NCBI RefSeq assembly: GCF_006717145.1
Contig: NZ_VFQF01000003.1
Location: 186,001 to 250,000 of the forward strand
DNA: 64,000 nt
Source of the DNA: Humibacillus xanthopallidus
Lineage (GTDB): Bacteria > Actinomycetota > Actinomycetes > Actinomycetales > Dermatophilaceae
Direction: 5' to 3'
Part shown: one piece after another, positions 52,451 through 61,504 of the stretch
Layout of the letters: each line of letters begins with the position of its first letter
How positions within the stretch are numbered: position 1 is the first letter of the stretch
The notes under the pieces: model-generated
The model's input: only the letters and a program-made list of their open reading frames with translations
Database searches by the model: none
What the model was told of the DNA's origin: nothing
Translations under genes and position numbers: made by a program

Positions 52451-53218
52451 ATGCCTAATCAGACGCCTGAGCAATTAGATATGGCGATTCGCGTTCAAGG
52501 CTACCGTCCGATAGACGTGTCCGTCCTCGAACAGGCAGAAGCGGTTCGAATTGGGGAAGGTCTGCCTGCTGATATGGCGCACATATTTAGGGGCGTCGTT
52601 GATCAGCCGAACTGGCAATTCATCTCGCAGCAACTGGCACTTATGCGAACGCGCAGTCCCCATTTCTGTGGACTGTACATGGCAGTCCGTGAGAACCTCT
52701 TCTGTCTTGCCGTCGTTCACGAGTATCCTCGGCCAGCCGTGACATCGAGGTTTCCATGGGCGGACATTGCCTACCGCGACAATTTTCCTGTTGGCCTCGA
52801 CGCGTGGCGCCGTGACTACGACTGGGTATGGGACGTCTTGCGATTCTTGGAGCCGGCAGTCGGGTCATACCGCATCTCCAAGGAGCTAGGGCAAGCGGTG
52901 CGCGAAGCTACTAACAGGTATTCCGCCGAGGGGAGCCCAGCCATCTCGGCCGGCCTGTCCCTTCTTGCCAGTGCACTCGACTTGGCGGAGGCCTCGCGGG
53001 GCCCGTGCGGAACCTTTATTGGAATTGCGCGCAATGGTGTCGATTGGAATCTCGAGCAGGCGCTTCGCAAGAGCAAGTTCAGCGCCACGAAGGGAGTGTT
53101 TTCAACGATTCCCGGTCTATCTGCGTTTGCTTGGGATCCCCGATCCGGGGTCTTGTACGGCAATGGCATGCCGGACGCACTCGAGCGCGGTTCACTGGAG
53201 CGTAGTCTGCGGGCATGA
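52451..53218 (+). CDS. Orphan protein of unknown function, lower GC than the chromosome
   Basis: A 255-residue protein. ATG 52451 (MPNQTPEQLDMAIRVQGYRP) has GGGAGA upstream; GTG 52403 is an in-frame alternative. Base use is more A/T-rich than in genes before 26 kb, which suggests transfer. Notable segments are GVVDQPNWQFISQQLALMRT, DVLRFLEPAVGSYRISKELG and STIPGLSAFAWDPRSGVLYG. No known domain is recognised and no membrane helix is seen. Confidence 0.7.
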   Translation: MPNQTPEQLDMAIRVQGYRPIDVSVLEQAEAVRIGEGLPADMAHIFRGVVDQPNWQFISQQLALMRTRSPHFCGLYMAVRENLFCLAVVHEYPRPAVTSRFPWADIAYRDNFPVGLDAWRRDYDWVWDVLRFLEPAVGSYRISKELGQAVREATNRYSAEGSPAISAGLSLLASALDLAEASRGPCGTFIGIARNGVDWNLEQALRKSKFSATKGVFSTIPGLSAFAWDPRSGVLYGNGMPDALERGSLERSLRA

Positions 53219-53241
53219 CTCCGCTTCCGGCGCTATGACGC

Positions 53242-53475
53242 GTGTTTCCCAGCAGCGACGACAGTGCTTGGGTCAAGCTCGAGGGAGTCCGTCTCGACGT
53301 CCTCGAGACGAAAGTGGTGCGCCAGCTGCGGCCTCCGTTGAATCTGGACAGGTTCTGCGAGTCGAGAGGGCGACACCGAGCGGCCAGGAAGCGCTTGGCG
53401 GACGTCGCTCGTGCTTGGAAGTCCGGCGCCACGAAACACGATGTGGACAGGTCAACTTCAGCCCCGCACTCCTGA
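53242..53475 (+). pseudogene. C-terminal fragment resembling GIY-YIG-type nuclease proteins
   Basis: A 77-residue frame from GTG 53242. VKLEGVRLDVLETKVVRQLR then PPLNLD followed by AARKRLADVARAWKS is the C-terminal pattern of actinobacterial GIY-YIG-like proteins (the PLNLD element). The catalytic N-terminal part is missing. A second relic (NRVRERFIADICDTVEL then stop) ends at 53579. Both look like debris. Confidence 0.4.
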
Positions 53476-53590
53476 CGAATGCGCGGTGGTAGGACGCGGT
53501 TCCTCGTCACACTGCCGCTAGCCCGAACCGCGTGCGGGAGCGGTTCATCGCCGACATCTGCGACACGGTCGAGCTCTGAGAAGCTCGTCG

Positions 53591-54106
53591 CTACAGTTCG
53601 GCCAGGTAAGCCCTGACGTCGAAGGCGTCCAACTGGGCATCCGCTCGCACGTAGAGGGGGTGGTGGGGATGTCCCGCCATACTCCGGGGTCCCCGGCTGA
53701 ACCACTGAACGTTATCCAGCTCCGGCAGAGCCACAATGTCCGTGAGTAACTGAGGTAGGTACTTGCGCTTGCGGATGAGCGTGCCCCAAGCGGCCCATAC
53801 GTCCAAGGAGCGCCCATCAACGAAAGCTGCGATCGAGTGCATGTTCCAAGCGTGGAGTTGCACGTCAACGCCGGCGTGTAGGTCGTTCGGGTTAGTTGCC
53901 CTTTGAGGGTAAACATTGAGCATCATGAAGCTATCAAAACCACTGCCTTCGGCGACCTTTTCGACGGTCGCAACAGTCCGATCCAAGTCGTCGGGAGCGG
54001 CGGTGGATGGGTTGATGCCCACGCACACCAAGGGGTGTCGGCCCTGGGTGCCCAGCAAGGTGCGGGCCGAGTTGTCAGGACTGTGCGTGTAGATCCACTC
54101 AGGCAC
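53591..54106 (-). CDS. DUF1643 family protein
   Basis: A 171-residue protein from GTG 54106. VCVGINPSTAAPDDLDRTVA, SFMMLNVYPQRATNPNDL and VWAAWGTLIRKRKYLPQLL are the DUF1643 hallmarks. The family is common on plasmids, phages and islands and has no established function. No Shine-Dalgarno lies before the GTG, so it may be leaderless. Confidence 0.85.
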   Translation of the reverse strand: MPEWIYTHSPDNSARTLLGTQGRHPLVCVGINPSTAAPDDLDRTVATVEKVAEGSGFDSFMMLNVYPQRATNPNDLHAGVDVQLHAWNMHSIAAFVDGRSLDVWAAWGTLIRKRKYLPQLLTDIVALPELDNVQWFSRGPRSMAGHPHHPLYVRADAQLDAFDVRAYLAEL

Positions 54107-54296
54107 AAGCGGAACGTATCAGTGGTCGCCGGCCTCCCCGTTGTCGCCTCTCGCGCCGGAGCGGGAGCTGGCAAGACCGCCGTCGACGGTACGTCCTGGC
54201 ACGGCTCCTCCGCCAGCCCCCGGTTCTGTGCGCAGAGCGGATCTGCGAGCAGGCAAGGCTGACTGGCAGGCGCCGTTTGCCCCCAGACGCAACAGT

Positions 54297-55352
54297 TCAC
54301 TCCTTGGTCACGAGCTCCTTCACGTCATTGTTTTGAATGTACTTGAGATACGCGTCGCGCTCCCTCTCCAACTTGGCCCTTTCCTCCGAACTCAGACCCA
54401 CCTTCTTTAGCGCCTGAGTACGCTCCGCGTAAAGGGTGGCCATCCTCATGTCGTTGTATCCCTCGAGGAGGGCGCCGATATCATTCGCGGCACCTTCCTC
54501 CACGTTTAGAAACTTCGCCGTCAACGCCGCCGAAACCGCAGCGGATTTCCACCCGTTCAACTCGTCCTCCTGCGCTCCGTTGACATACGTCAGCACATAC
54601 GGCTCGTCCTCGAGGACAACCTCGTCTGGATTGTCGGCGTAGACGACACGGCCCGTGGCCGAGTCGACTTTGTATGCTTGGCTGCGAGCCAAGAACTGCT
54701 GGTCATTAAGGTCTCCGCCTACAGGCGCAAGGATCTGGGCGTTCTCGCCGTCACCGTAGAAAAGCACGTACCCAGACTGCGACTCTTGAACGCCCGAACT
54801 ACCGAAGCTGAGACTGAATGTGCCCGTCGAAGACCAGTCATTGTCCGAATCGACAAGCCGGTCCAAGGCCCCCAGCACAACCCTGACCGCGTTCTGCGCG
54901 AAGTACAGGATGGACTTGCCTGCGGCTGCTCCACCGGCACCACCCAGGGTGGTGGCCACCGCGAAGACCGGCAGGCTTGCAGCCTGTGCCGCGACGTCCA
55001 GCCACTTCTTGGCGTTGTCGAAGTCGAAGTCGTCGTAGGCGAACCGGAGCTCGACGTCGAGAGCGGAGTCCAGCATGGAGGGCGAGTAGTAGACGATCCG
55101 GGACCCGGCCTCGGATGCCTTTGGGTCAAGTAACTTGCCGCCCACGTCTCGAAAGACGTAGTGCATCGCCCGCGGCTTGGCGTCGTATGTCGTGCGGCTC
55201 TTCACGGCGGAGACGACGAGAAGCTCATTGTGCTCTTGAGATCCGGGATACATGCTCAAGATCCGGATGCTCAGGGGCTTGCCTAGGCCGATCGGGGTGG
55301 TTGGCACGGACTCGGTCGTCGGCACCAGTGGCGCGGTCGACTTGATGCTCAT
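54297..55352 (-). CDS. Orphan protein of unknown function
   Basis: A 351-residue protein from ATG 55352 with AGGAGAG upstream. The middle part has a glycine/alanine-rich segment (FAVATTLGGAGGAAAGKSIL) that could touch a membrane. The C-terminus is charged and helical (TQALKKVGLSSEERAKLERE). Regular beta-rich stretches include TFSLSFGSSGVQESQSGYVL. No known domain is recognised. Confidence 0.7.
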   Translation of the reverse strand: MSIKSTAPLVPTTESVPTTPIGLGKPLSIRILSMYPGSQEHNELLVVSAVKSRTTYDAKPRAMHYVFRDVGGKLLDPKASEAGSRIVYYSPSMLDSALDVELRFAYDDFDFDNAKKWLDVAAQAASLPVFAVATTLGGAGGAAAGKSILYFAQNAVRVVLGALDRLVDSDNDWSSTGTFSLSFGSSGVQESQSGYVLFYGDGENAQILAPVGGDLNDQQFLARSQAYKVDSATGRVVYADNPDEVVLEDEPYVLTYVNGAQEDELNGWKSAAVSAALTAKFLNVEEGAANDIGALLEGYNDMRMATLYAERTQALKKVGLSSEERAKLERERDAYLKYIQNNDVKELVTKE

Positions 55353-55570
55353 GGGCTCTCCTGCGGTTGCTCACGGGTGCCTGGCCTTCGCAGTATGTCG
55401 TTGCAAGCGATGGGCGACAAGAGCCGAAAGGGCCGTCTGTCATCCGAGGACGGGTGCCAATCCGAACAGTCGAGGCACATCTGGGCACCAAACGCACTCA
55501 CTGGCCTCAGTTCGGGAGCGCACTCTCCTATGGGCGTGTGTGCTAACCGTCCGGCCACCGGTCGTGAAGT

Positions 55571-55700
55571 GTGGCCTTCATGCTGCGCGACGGTGTGGTC
55601 AGTGACGAGTTGTGGATGGTTCTCGAGCCGGTGACGCCGCAGGACGCTCGTCGCCCCGGGCGGCCGTGGAGCGACCATCGCTTGACGCTTGAAGGGATCA
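55571..55700 (+). pseudogene. N-terminal fragment of an IS5-type transposase
   Basis: MLRDGVVSDELWMVLEPVTP followed by GRPWSDHRLTLEGIM is the conserved start of IS5-group transposases (DUF4096 region). The frame then leaves the family pattern and stops at 55798. No terminal repeats are evident. Confidence 0.7.
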
Positions 55701-55725
55701 TGCTGAGCAGCTCACTGCTCCCGCA

Positions 55726-55884
55726 TGGGGCCAAGGACAGTCGAACGACGAAGCCACCGAGTACGGACACGGGTTGGCTTCTGCGCGCCATGAGGTGATC
55801 CTTCGGATGGCCATCGACCTGCAGGGACCGCAGTACTGGGCAGGCGTTGATCCCAACGACGTCAAGGCCGGCCCTTCCCTCTGA
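55726..55884 (+). pseudogene. C-terminal fragment of an unrecognised gene
   Basis: In one plus frame 55726-55884 reads WGQGQSNDEATEYGHGLASA, HEVILRMAIDLQGPQYWAGV and DPNDVKAGPSL then a stop. This looks like real coding sequence without a start, fused to the IS5 relic. The origin is unknown. Confidence 0.4.
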
Positions 55885-56634
55885 AGCGCCCACGAGAGAT
55901 GAGTTGACATGGCTGGACCGTCACTTCAATCTGGCGGCCGTCTCGCGACGCAGGTCCGGCTCGCGGCGGTAGGACGCTGCCGCTTCGCGGCGGGGAATAG
56001 CGCACAAGTCGACTCCGAGTGCGGCAGGTTTGCGCGCCCCACAGTCGCAGCTCTACTGGCCTCTCTGACGCTGCTATCACGCCAAACTTCAGGCGGGCCC
56101 CCGAGCCTGCATGGCGGGGATCCGGACCGTGGAGGATTACCTTCATGTCGGCGAGATCAGGGTGAGTCGACTTGAGGTAGAACGACGTTCCGCGGGGCCA
56201 CAGGCGCCCGGTGTGGCTATTACACGGGCTGCTCTCGACTCGGACGAGAAACAAGATCTTCTCCCTGGTACCTGAGTATGCATGATCGCCCACCGACGAC
56301 AACGGCTGAATGGATCACGCCGCTGTTGAGCCCGATGGGCCACCGCCGCTGCCCTGAACTCCGCCGGTCTGCGAGCGGCGTGCGTGTGCACCCTGCTCAC
56401 GGCGCGTCGCGTGTCGAAGTCATTGCCCGTTCAGTGAGCCAGCGGATCTGCGAGTGCTCGCCAACCCTTCCCACGCATGGCCGAATACGTTCAATCAGTA
56501 GCCCGCGCCTACCGATCCCGACCTCATCCGCCCGGTAGGGTTCGTCCACCGGGCGAACGCGAATCGGCCACCTATTCGGTGCCACTGCTCTACAGGCTCG
56601 CGCTGAACATGCGCAAGGGGCAAAGGAGTTAATT
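55885..56634 (-). other. 750-bp stretch without a convincing gene
   Basis: A minus-strand frame (to 56302) reads MSSVGDHAYSGTREKILFLV, RVESSPCNSHTGRLWPRGTS and FYLKSTHPDLADMKVILHGP before it degrades into arginine-rich sequence. It may be the start of a decayed gene. The REP-like repeat at 55967 lies within its 3' part. Nothing else is recognised. Confidence 0.3.
55967..55992. repeat. REP-like repeat with GCCGC-TTC-GCGGC hairpin
   Basis: CGGTAGGACGCTGCC plus the hairpin. It is preceded by CTCGCGG rather than AGGCGG. Confidence 0.75.
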
Positions 56635-57234
56635 ATGGACGACCTAGAACGATATAGGGCAGAAAATGCTGCAAGTCTGGCGGCAAGTGAACGCAGACTA
56701 GAGGAGGCTCGCTCTCTAGCTACTGAGAGAATGAGCCGATTCCTTAAGCTAATGCAAGCGCATCGGGTTCCGACCCAAGAAATCTACACACTAAGAACAA
56801 TACTCGCAGGACACTATGCAGTTAAGTACAGCAAACTGACAAGGCGGACCAGGTACGTGCCGACCACCCCGCCCTCGCCATATCGATCAAAATTCGCTGG
56901 CCATGTTACGCAAGCCCAAGAACACACATACAGGCTAGTCGGCGAGGGTTGGCTTGTTCAGAACCCCCGGATGGGCGCATATGACTACCCTAACGAACCG
57001 GCGGTAATAGTCATGACCAGCGGTATGTTGCTATGCGTTGGCTCATTCGCGGAAGTCGTTTCCCTGCCGTTAAAAGAGATCGACAAAGTGAATTTGACAC
57101 CTAAGGAAAACTCATTGGTGGTCCGGGATTGGGATTATGTCGACAAATGCAGCTCCATATCTACAGATAGTAGTGCCTTGAGTAGCGTCAGCCACGAAAC
57201 ACTTTTGAGATTCGCGGACAAACGAATCGGCTAA
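56635..57234 (+). CDS. A/T-rich orphan protein of unknown function
   Basis: A 199-residue protein from ATG 56635 with AAAGGAGTTAATT upstream. Base composition is close to 50% GC, far below the surrounding genes, a clear sign of recent transfer. The N-terminus is a charged coiled coil (RYRAENAASLAASERRLEEA then RSLATERMSRFLKLMQ). The C-terminal half is beta-rich (PAVIVMTSGMLLCVGSFAEV, VSLPLKEIDKVNLTPKENSL). No known domain is recognised. Confidence 0.75.
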   Translation: MDDLERYRAENAASLAASERRLEEARSLATERMSRFLKLMQAHRVPTQEIYTLRTILAGHYAVKYSKLTRRTRYVPTTPPSPYRSKFAGHVTQAQEHTYRLVGEGWLVQNPRMGAYDYPNEPAVIVMTSGMLLCVGSFAEVVSLPLKEIDKVNLTPKENSLVVRDWDYVDKCSSISTDSSALSSVSHETLLRFADKRIG

Positions 57235-57496
57235 CTCTAAGACCCCTGGTAAAGCCCGGGACCTGCTAGGGCTTCTGCCATACGGTGACGTTGAAAGTCG
57301 TCGATGTCGGGTTTGGCTCCTTCGCAACTACGAGGGCGGCGCTACGGCCAGCGGTGGTCGTCATGCAGATCGTCGAACCGGGGGGACAGGCTTCCGAGCT
57401 CCACCCTATTGACGGAAGCATCGTTGATGGCCAACGCGCAGTTGGCGTAGGTGGCGGGCTTGTCGGTCAAGGTCGTCATTGAGGCATTCTCAAACG

Positions 57497-58975
57497 GGCT
57501 CTTCCCAGTTGAGTGTGGGGTCATAGGTTGAGGCCTCCTCCGACGAGGAGCATTCGGAGCCTGTAGTTCTCGCGGTTGCGGAAGCCGCGGGCGACGCGTC
57601 GGTGCAGCTCGATGAGGCCGTTGATGGCTTCGGTGCCGCCGTTGTTCGCGCCGGCGGTGGTGAAGTAGGCCAGGAACGCCTCGCGCCACTGCGCCAACGT
57701 GCGGCCGAGTCGGGCGATCTCCGGTATCGGACACGAGGCGAACGAGGCGAGGATCTTCTCGGCGACGATGCGACCCTGGGCGTGGCTGGCCTGGTGGTAG
57801 GCCGAGCGGACCTGCTGGGCGCACTGGTACGCGACCCACACCTCGTCGTGGCGCTCGTCGGCGGCGATCACCGCGGCGAGCCGTGCCTGTTGGCGTTCGG
57901 TCAGGTGCTCGGCGCCGGCGTGCAGGATGTTCCGGATCCGATAGAGCGGGTCGTTCTTGCGGCCGCGGTGGCCGTGGATCTCCTGCTGCACCCGGCGGCG
58001 CACCTCGTCCACGGCATGCCCGGCGAGCTTCACCACGTGGAAGGCATCAAGCACCGCGACGGCGTCCTGCAGTTGGTCGTCGATCGCGTTCTTGTACCCG
58101 CGGAACGGGTCCAACGTCGCGACCTCGACCCGGGCTCGGAACGCCTCACCCCGGTCACACAGCCAGCCGGCGTAGGCCGGACCGGAGCGGCCCACGACCA
58201 GGTCGAGCAGCCGCGCCTTCACGACCATCTTGCCGGGGTTCTTCGGGTCGGGCTGGCGGGTCAGGTCGACCATCCCGGTGAGCTCCTTCGGCCCGCGCTT
58301 GAGCGGGTTGACGTGGTGCCACACGTGCTCGTCGACCCCGAGGGTGGTGACCCCGACGAAGCGGGACTCGTCCGCGGCGGCCTGCTCGAGCAGTGGCCGG
58401 ATCGGGGTCCACACCGTGTCCCAGGCGGTGCCCAGCTGCCGGCCCAGCCCGTGGATCGAGGCGTGCTCCCGCCGGATCTGCTCGATCGCCCACCGGCACG
58501 CCCGCGTGGTCAGCAACGCCCGCGGCCGGGCGATCCGCTCGTCCTGCTCGACGAACGACACGCGCGGGCAGGACGGCTCGGGGCACACCCAGCGCCGCTT
58601 GCGCCAGACCACCGTGACCGGCCGCCCTGCCCACGGCGCATCCACCAGCCGCACCTCGACTCGTCCGTGACCGTGCGCCACGACCCCGCACGACGGGCAG
58701 CCCATCACTGCGGGCTCGGACTCCACGGCAACGGTCAACGCGCCGGCCTCGTCGCGAGCAACGGCGATCACGCGCAGGCCGTCCAGGCCGACAAGAAGGT
58801 CACAACGGTCGCAGTAGCCGCCCAGTGCAGAGCAGCACGACGTAGGCTCGGGCACGTCGAGGTCCTTGAGATCAGAAGAGGTAAGAGTCCTCTGATCCTC
58901 CGGGACCTCGACCCTTCCCAGCTCAGGCAGCGACCCCGCGCGTCGCGCTCACCCCACACTCAACTGGGAAGAGCC
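57497..58975 (-). mobile_element. ISL3-family insertion sequence, complete
   Basis: 1,479 bp with perfect 25-bp terminal inverted repeats (GGCTCTTCCCAGTTGAGTGT..., 57497-57521 and 58951-58975). An 8-bp target duplication CTCAAACG is present at 57489-57496 and 58976-58983. These are the diagnostic features of ISL3. One transposase gene fills the element. Confidence 0.96.
57521..58855 (-). CDS. ISL3-family transposase
   Basis: A 444-residue protein from ATG 58855. The N-terminal zinc-binding part has GCPSCGVVAHGHGRVEVRLV and CPEPSCPRVSF; a helix-turn-helix region follows (IEQIRREHASIHGLGRQLGT). The DDE core has TTLGVDEHVWHHV, VATLDPFRGYKNAIDDQL and, near the C-terminus, NNGGTEAINGLIELHRRVAR with FRNRENYRLRMLL. 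The stop lies at the inner edge of the left inverted repeat. All parts are intact, so the element may still be mobile. Confidence 0.96.
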   Translation of the reverse strand: MPEPTSCCSALGGYCDRCDLLVGLDGLRVIAVARDEAGALTVAVESEPAVMGCPSCGVVAHGHGRVEVRLVDAPWAGRPVTVVWRKRRWVCPEPSCPRVSFVEQDERIARPRALLTTRACRWAIEQIRREHASIHGLGRQLGTAWDTVWTPIRPLLEQAAADESRFVGVTTLGVDEHVWHHVNPLKRGPKELTGMVDLTRQPDPKNPGKMVVKARLLDLVVGRSGPAYAGWLCDRGEAFRARVEVATLDPFRGYKNAIDDQLQDAVAVLDAFHVVKLAGHAVDEVRRRVQQEIHGHRGRKNDPLYRIRNILHAGAEHLTERQQARLAAVIAADERHDEVWVAYQCAQQVRSAYHQASHAQGRIVAEKILASFASCPIPEIARLGRTLAQWREAFLAYFTTAGANNGGTEAINGLIELHRRVARGFRNRENYRLRMLLVGGGLNL

Positions 58976-59265
58976 CTCAAACGGCTTCAAGGTGGATCCG
59001 TTGCAGTCCGGCGCTTCCGCCCGACCATCGCCTGACGCCTCGCTGCGGCCCCACTCCGGATCGGTGGCGTCGAGGTCGGCTCTCGGCTGGAATCCCATGT
59101 CGCTTCTGACCGTGAGGGCTCGCTTACCTCGCACGCTCGGAGCGCCCTTGTCTACCTGCGGGCTCGCGATGCCCTTAAGGTTGGCAAGCTCTGCTTCAAG
59201 TTGTTGCTTCTAACTATGAGGGCATGGTTGCTAGTCTCAGGTGTGGACTTATCGCTCTTGATGCT

Positions 59266-59556
59266 CTAGATAGCCTGTGGAATCTCATTGATGACGTTGA
59301 CGTGAAACTCAGTCTTGATATTCGTCAACATCGAATTGGCGGTGGTGAGCGACTGGTTTGTAATCTGAAACTGCGATTGGGGCTGCTTCAGTTCATTCTC
59401 AACCTCCGCTAGGTTATCTTTGGTGTTGCTTAGGTCATCTTTGGTGTTGCTCAAGATCACGCCCGTCGCTGTCACCGCGATGGCTAAGACCGAGGCCACT
59501 GCAGCCAAGGACTTCTCCCGGGTGTCCATGCCATTCCAAAAACTCTTGATCCCCAC
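59266..59556 (-). CDS. Single-helix membrane protein with coiled coil
   Basis: A 96-residue protein from GTG 59556 with GGGGAGG upstream. One N-terminal helix (SLAAVASVLAIAVTATGVIL) leads into a coiled coil with a tandem repeat LSNTKDD/LSNTKDN, encoded by two 21-bp units at 59411-59452, then LAEVENELKQPQSQFQITNQ. A/T-rich. It lies divergent from the TIR gene across 419 bp, and the IS-split ORF is downstream. A membrane partner for a neighbouring defence-like gene is possible (inference). Confidence 0.65.
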   Translation of the reverse strand: MGIKSFWNGMDTREKSLAAVASVLAIAVTATGVILSNTKDDLSNTKDNLAEVENELKQPQSQFQITNQSLTTANSMLTNIKTEFHVNVINEIPQAI

Positions 59557-59975
59557 TTGGCCTCCCCAGCCTGGTCCTCAGTGCGCTTCCTGCCTGGCAT
59601 GTTAGAGGTCGAATCAGCAATCAATACGGGTCTGTCCATGACCGCTTCCCCTTGGAAACTCGAGGAGGTAGGCGCAAGGGCCCGCGGTGGCCCCCAGCCG
59701 GGTGCGGCGGCCCCAAGAGGAAGCTCGAGGCCTAGACCATTGAGAGGCGCGAAGCCCTCAGGCGGTTCCGCGACCGGGTGCAGGGCTCACTGGCCGGCGC
59801 CTCGACCCCGGATGACCCACGAGTCCGAGATCAAGGCCTACATCGACAGTGAGGCCGAGAGCGCGGCACGGGCCGGCGCACCCTCAGTGTTGACCCTCTG
59901 CATCCGCGCGGACTGTCCTTGATTTCAAGACCGCGAAAGCCTCGATTTGTCCCGTCGACTCGCCATGATGGAGGT
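59557..59975. other. 419-bp divergent intergenic region before the TIR gene
   Basis: No gene I can support. It should contain the promoters of the coiled-coil membrane protein (minus) and of the TIR gene (plus). Confidence 0.3.
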
Positions 59976-60668
59976 ATGACCGACTACGTCGCCTCCTGCT
60001 TCATCAGCTACAACCACGCGGATGCCCCTCTCGCACGTGGCATCGCGGCGGCCCTGCAAGCGAGGGGCTACTACGTGTGGATCGATGAAGGTCAGATCAA
60101 GTTGGGTGATAGCCTAATTCAATCGATTGGCGCGGCCATCGATCAAGTGGACTTCCTGATTGCAATTGTGAGCGACAACTCGGTACAAAGCTCTTGGTGC
60201 CAAAAGGAACTTGCCCTCGCCATGACGGGCGAGCTAAACCGCCGCCAGATCAGCGTGCTTCCCTGCCGGGTGGGTAGCCCCACGATGCCACCCAGTCTTG
60301 CCGACAAGCTCTACATGCAGGTAGGCCAAGCAGGGGTAGAGGTAGACGCGGCTGGGCTCGATCGGTACATGAGGCTTCACCTGGCGCCGACTATTCCCAT
60401 TCCTAAGCGCCTCCGTGCGCAACCGCAGGGCGCGGTGACTGGGGGGAACGACCGGCCAAGGGATATGGCGAGGAAGCCGATTGCCTATCAACGCAGTTCA
60501 ATCGCGCGCCTTGAACCCCGCCAGCCAGACGGCCCCTTAGAAGTAGTAGAAACTGGACCAAGCGCCTTTCGAATCCTTTTACCCCTTGAGGGCGGGGGAC
60601 GCTTGGGCTTGTCTACTGATGAGCAGTCTATCTCCGAGCTTCGAGATTCGCTGCGTCGGATCCTCTAG
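59976..60668 (+). CDS. TIR-domain protein
   Basis: A 230-residue protein from ATG 59976. The N-terminal TIR domain spans residues 4-130: SCFISYNHADAPLARGIAAA (box 1), YYVWIDEGQIKLGDSLIQSI (BB-loop region) and VSDNSVQSSWCQKELALAM, where Glu78 is in the place of the catalytic Glu of NAD-cleaving TIRs. The C-terminal 90 residues are variable (RPRDMARKPIAYQRSS, FRILLPLEGGGRLGLSTDEQ). Bacterial TIR proteins often act in antiphage defence by depleting or signalling with NAD. No sensor or effector partner is certain here. Confidence 0.88.
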   Translation: MTDYVASCFISYNHADAPLARGIAAALQARGYYVWIDEGQIKLGDSLIQSIGAAIDQVDFLIAIVSDNSVQSSWCQKELALAMTGELNRRQISVLPCRVGSPTMPPSLADKLYMQVGQAGVEVDAAGLDRYMRLHLAPTIPIPKRLRAQPQGAVTGGNDRPRDMARKPIAYQRSSIARLEPRQPDGPLEVVETGPSAFRILLPLEGGGRLGLSTDEQSISELRDSLRRIL

Positions 60669-60966
60669 CACCGGCAGAACTGGAGGCTCCGCTCCCAAGG
60701 TGCCCCGGGGACGCGGGTCCGGCCGCGTTCATCCAAGGCGAACACGGCAGGGTATGGATGCTGCGAGCCAAGGAATCTGGTGGCGTCTCCCGAGACCTCG
60801 CCGGGCCGAAGCGCGTTGCCCAAGTGGCTGGTGGGCAGCAGCCCCCGGCCTCGCCCTTTCTGCGGCGGAGCGATCAGGCGTCATTCGTGAACTGGGACAA
60901 GAGAACGATCACCTGGAGTGGCCCAGTACTTCACTTGGCAATTCGATTTAGAGTCATAGTGATTTC
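60669..60966. other. 298-bp stretch without a gene
   Basis: No gene I can support. A plus-strand frame from 60758 (MLRAKESGGVSRDLAGPKRV) is open but has no recognisable family. Confidence 0.25.
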
Positions 60967-61294
60967 TCAAAGTTCGACGTCGATGCCACGACTTGGCCAC
61001 GCGGCGACTGGGCCTGTCCGCGCCTGGGTGACCGCTCCGACACTCCGCTGGGTCCGTTGTTCACCTTCAAGGACGCTGTCCCTCAACTGATCGATGCTGG
61101 AGCGCAGCAGCATGGACATGCCGCCAATTGCCCCGGATAAGTTGCGGAAACCCGGCAACTACAGCGCTTGTGGTTCGTCGTTGCTCAAAAATTGAGGCAA
61201 ATTGAAATTCCCGCTGAGCATCGTAGACCAACTCCCGAAGCGCCCGCTCAAGGCGAGCGCCGGCCTCGAACGACGCCACCGAATCGACTTGCAT
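60967..61294 (-). pseudogene. Probable decayed gene with a frameshift
   Basis: The minus strand reads SFEAGARLERALRELVYDAQ then REFQFASIFEQRRTTSAVVA in one frame (to about 61150). It then continues in another frame as GFRNLSGAIGGMSMLLRSSI then DQLRDSVLEGEQRTQRSVGA to a stop at 60967. Together they resemble one helical protein of about 110 residues broken by a frameshift. The family is unknown. 61295-61504 holds nothing clear. Confidence 0.4.
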
Positions 61295-61504
61295 TTGAAA
61301 CTGGGCAATTTCATCGGGCGTTCCCCCCAGTTGTAGAACTCTTCACAAGCTGCGCTGTGGCTTGTTGCCGATATGCCAATTGTGCGGGTCTGGGGATCGA
61401 AGCCTGCGAGACCTGTAGGTGTCGACTCCACTGCTCCCAGAAGGGTGTGAACGCCCCCATTTCTCTGTGCTGATGTGTCGTGCTCAGGAGTGACTCGCAG
61501 CGAA

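Larger units (their letters stand above)
57342..59134 (-). pseudogene. ORF interrupted by the ISL3 element
   Basis: Upstream of the element the minus frame reads RSDMGFQPRADLDATDPEWG and ends NGSTLKPFE at the insertion. Beyond the element it resumes NASMTTLTDKPATYANCALA, INDASVNRVELGSLSPRFDD and stops at 57342. Removing the IS and one CTCAAACG copy joins the two in frame (about 100 residues from GTG 59134). The gene lies downstream of the coiled-coil membrane protein and may have been its partner. The family is unknown. Confidence 0.65.

Noticed and set aside
59640-59922. Frame in front of the TIR gene as an N-terminal extension or separate gene
   Set aside because: Low-complexity proline/arginine/glycine composition and a stop before the TIR start; no ribosome site.
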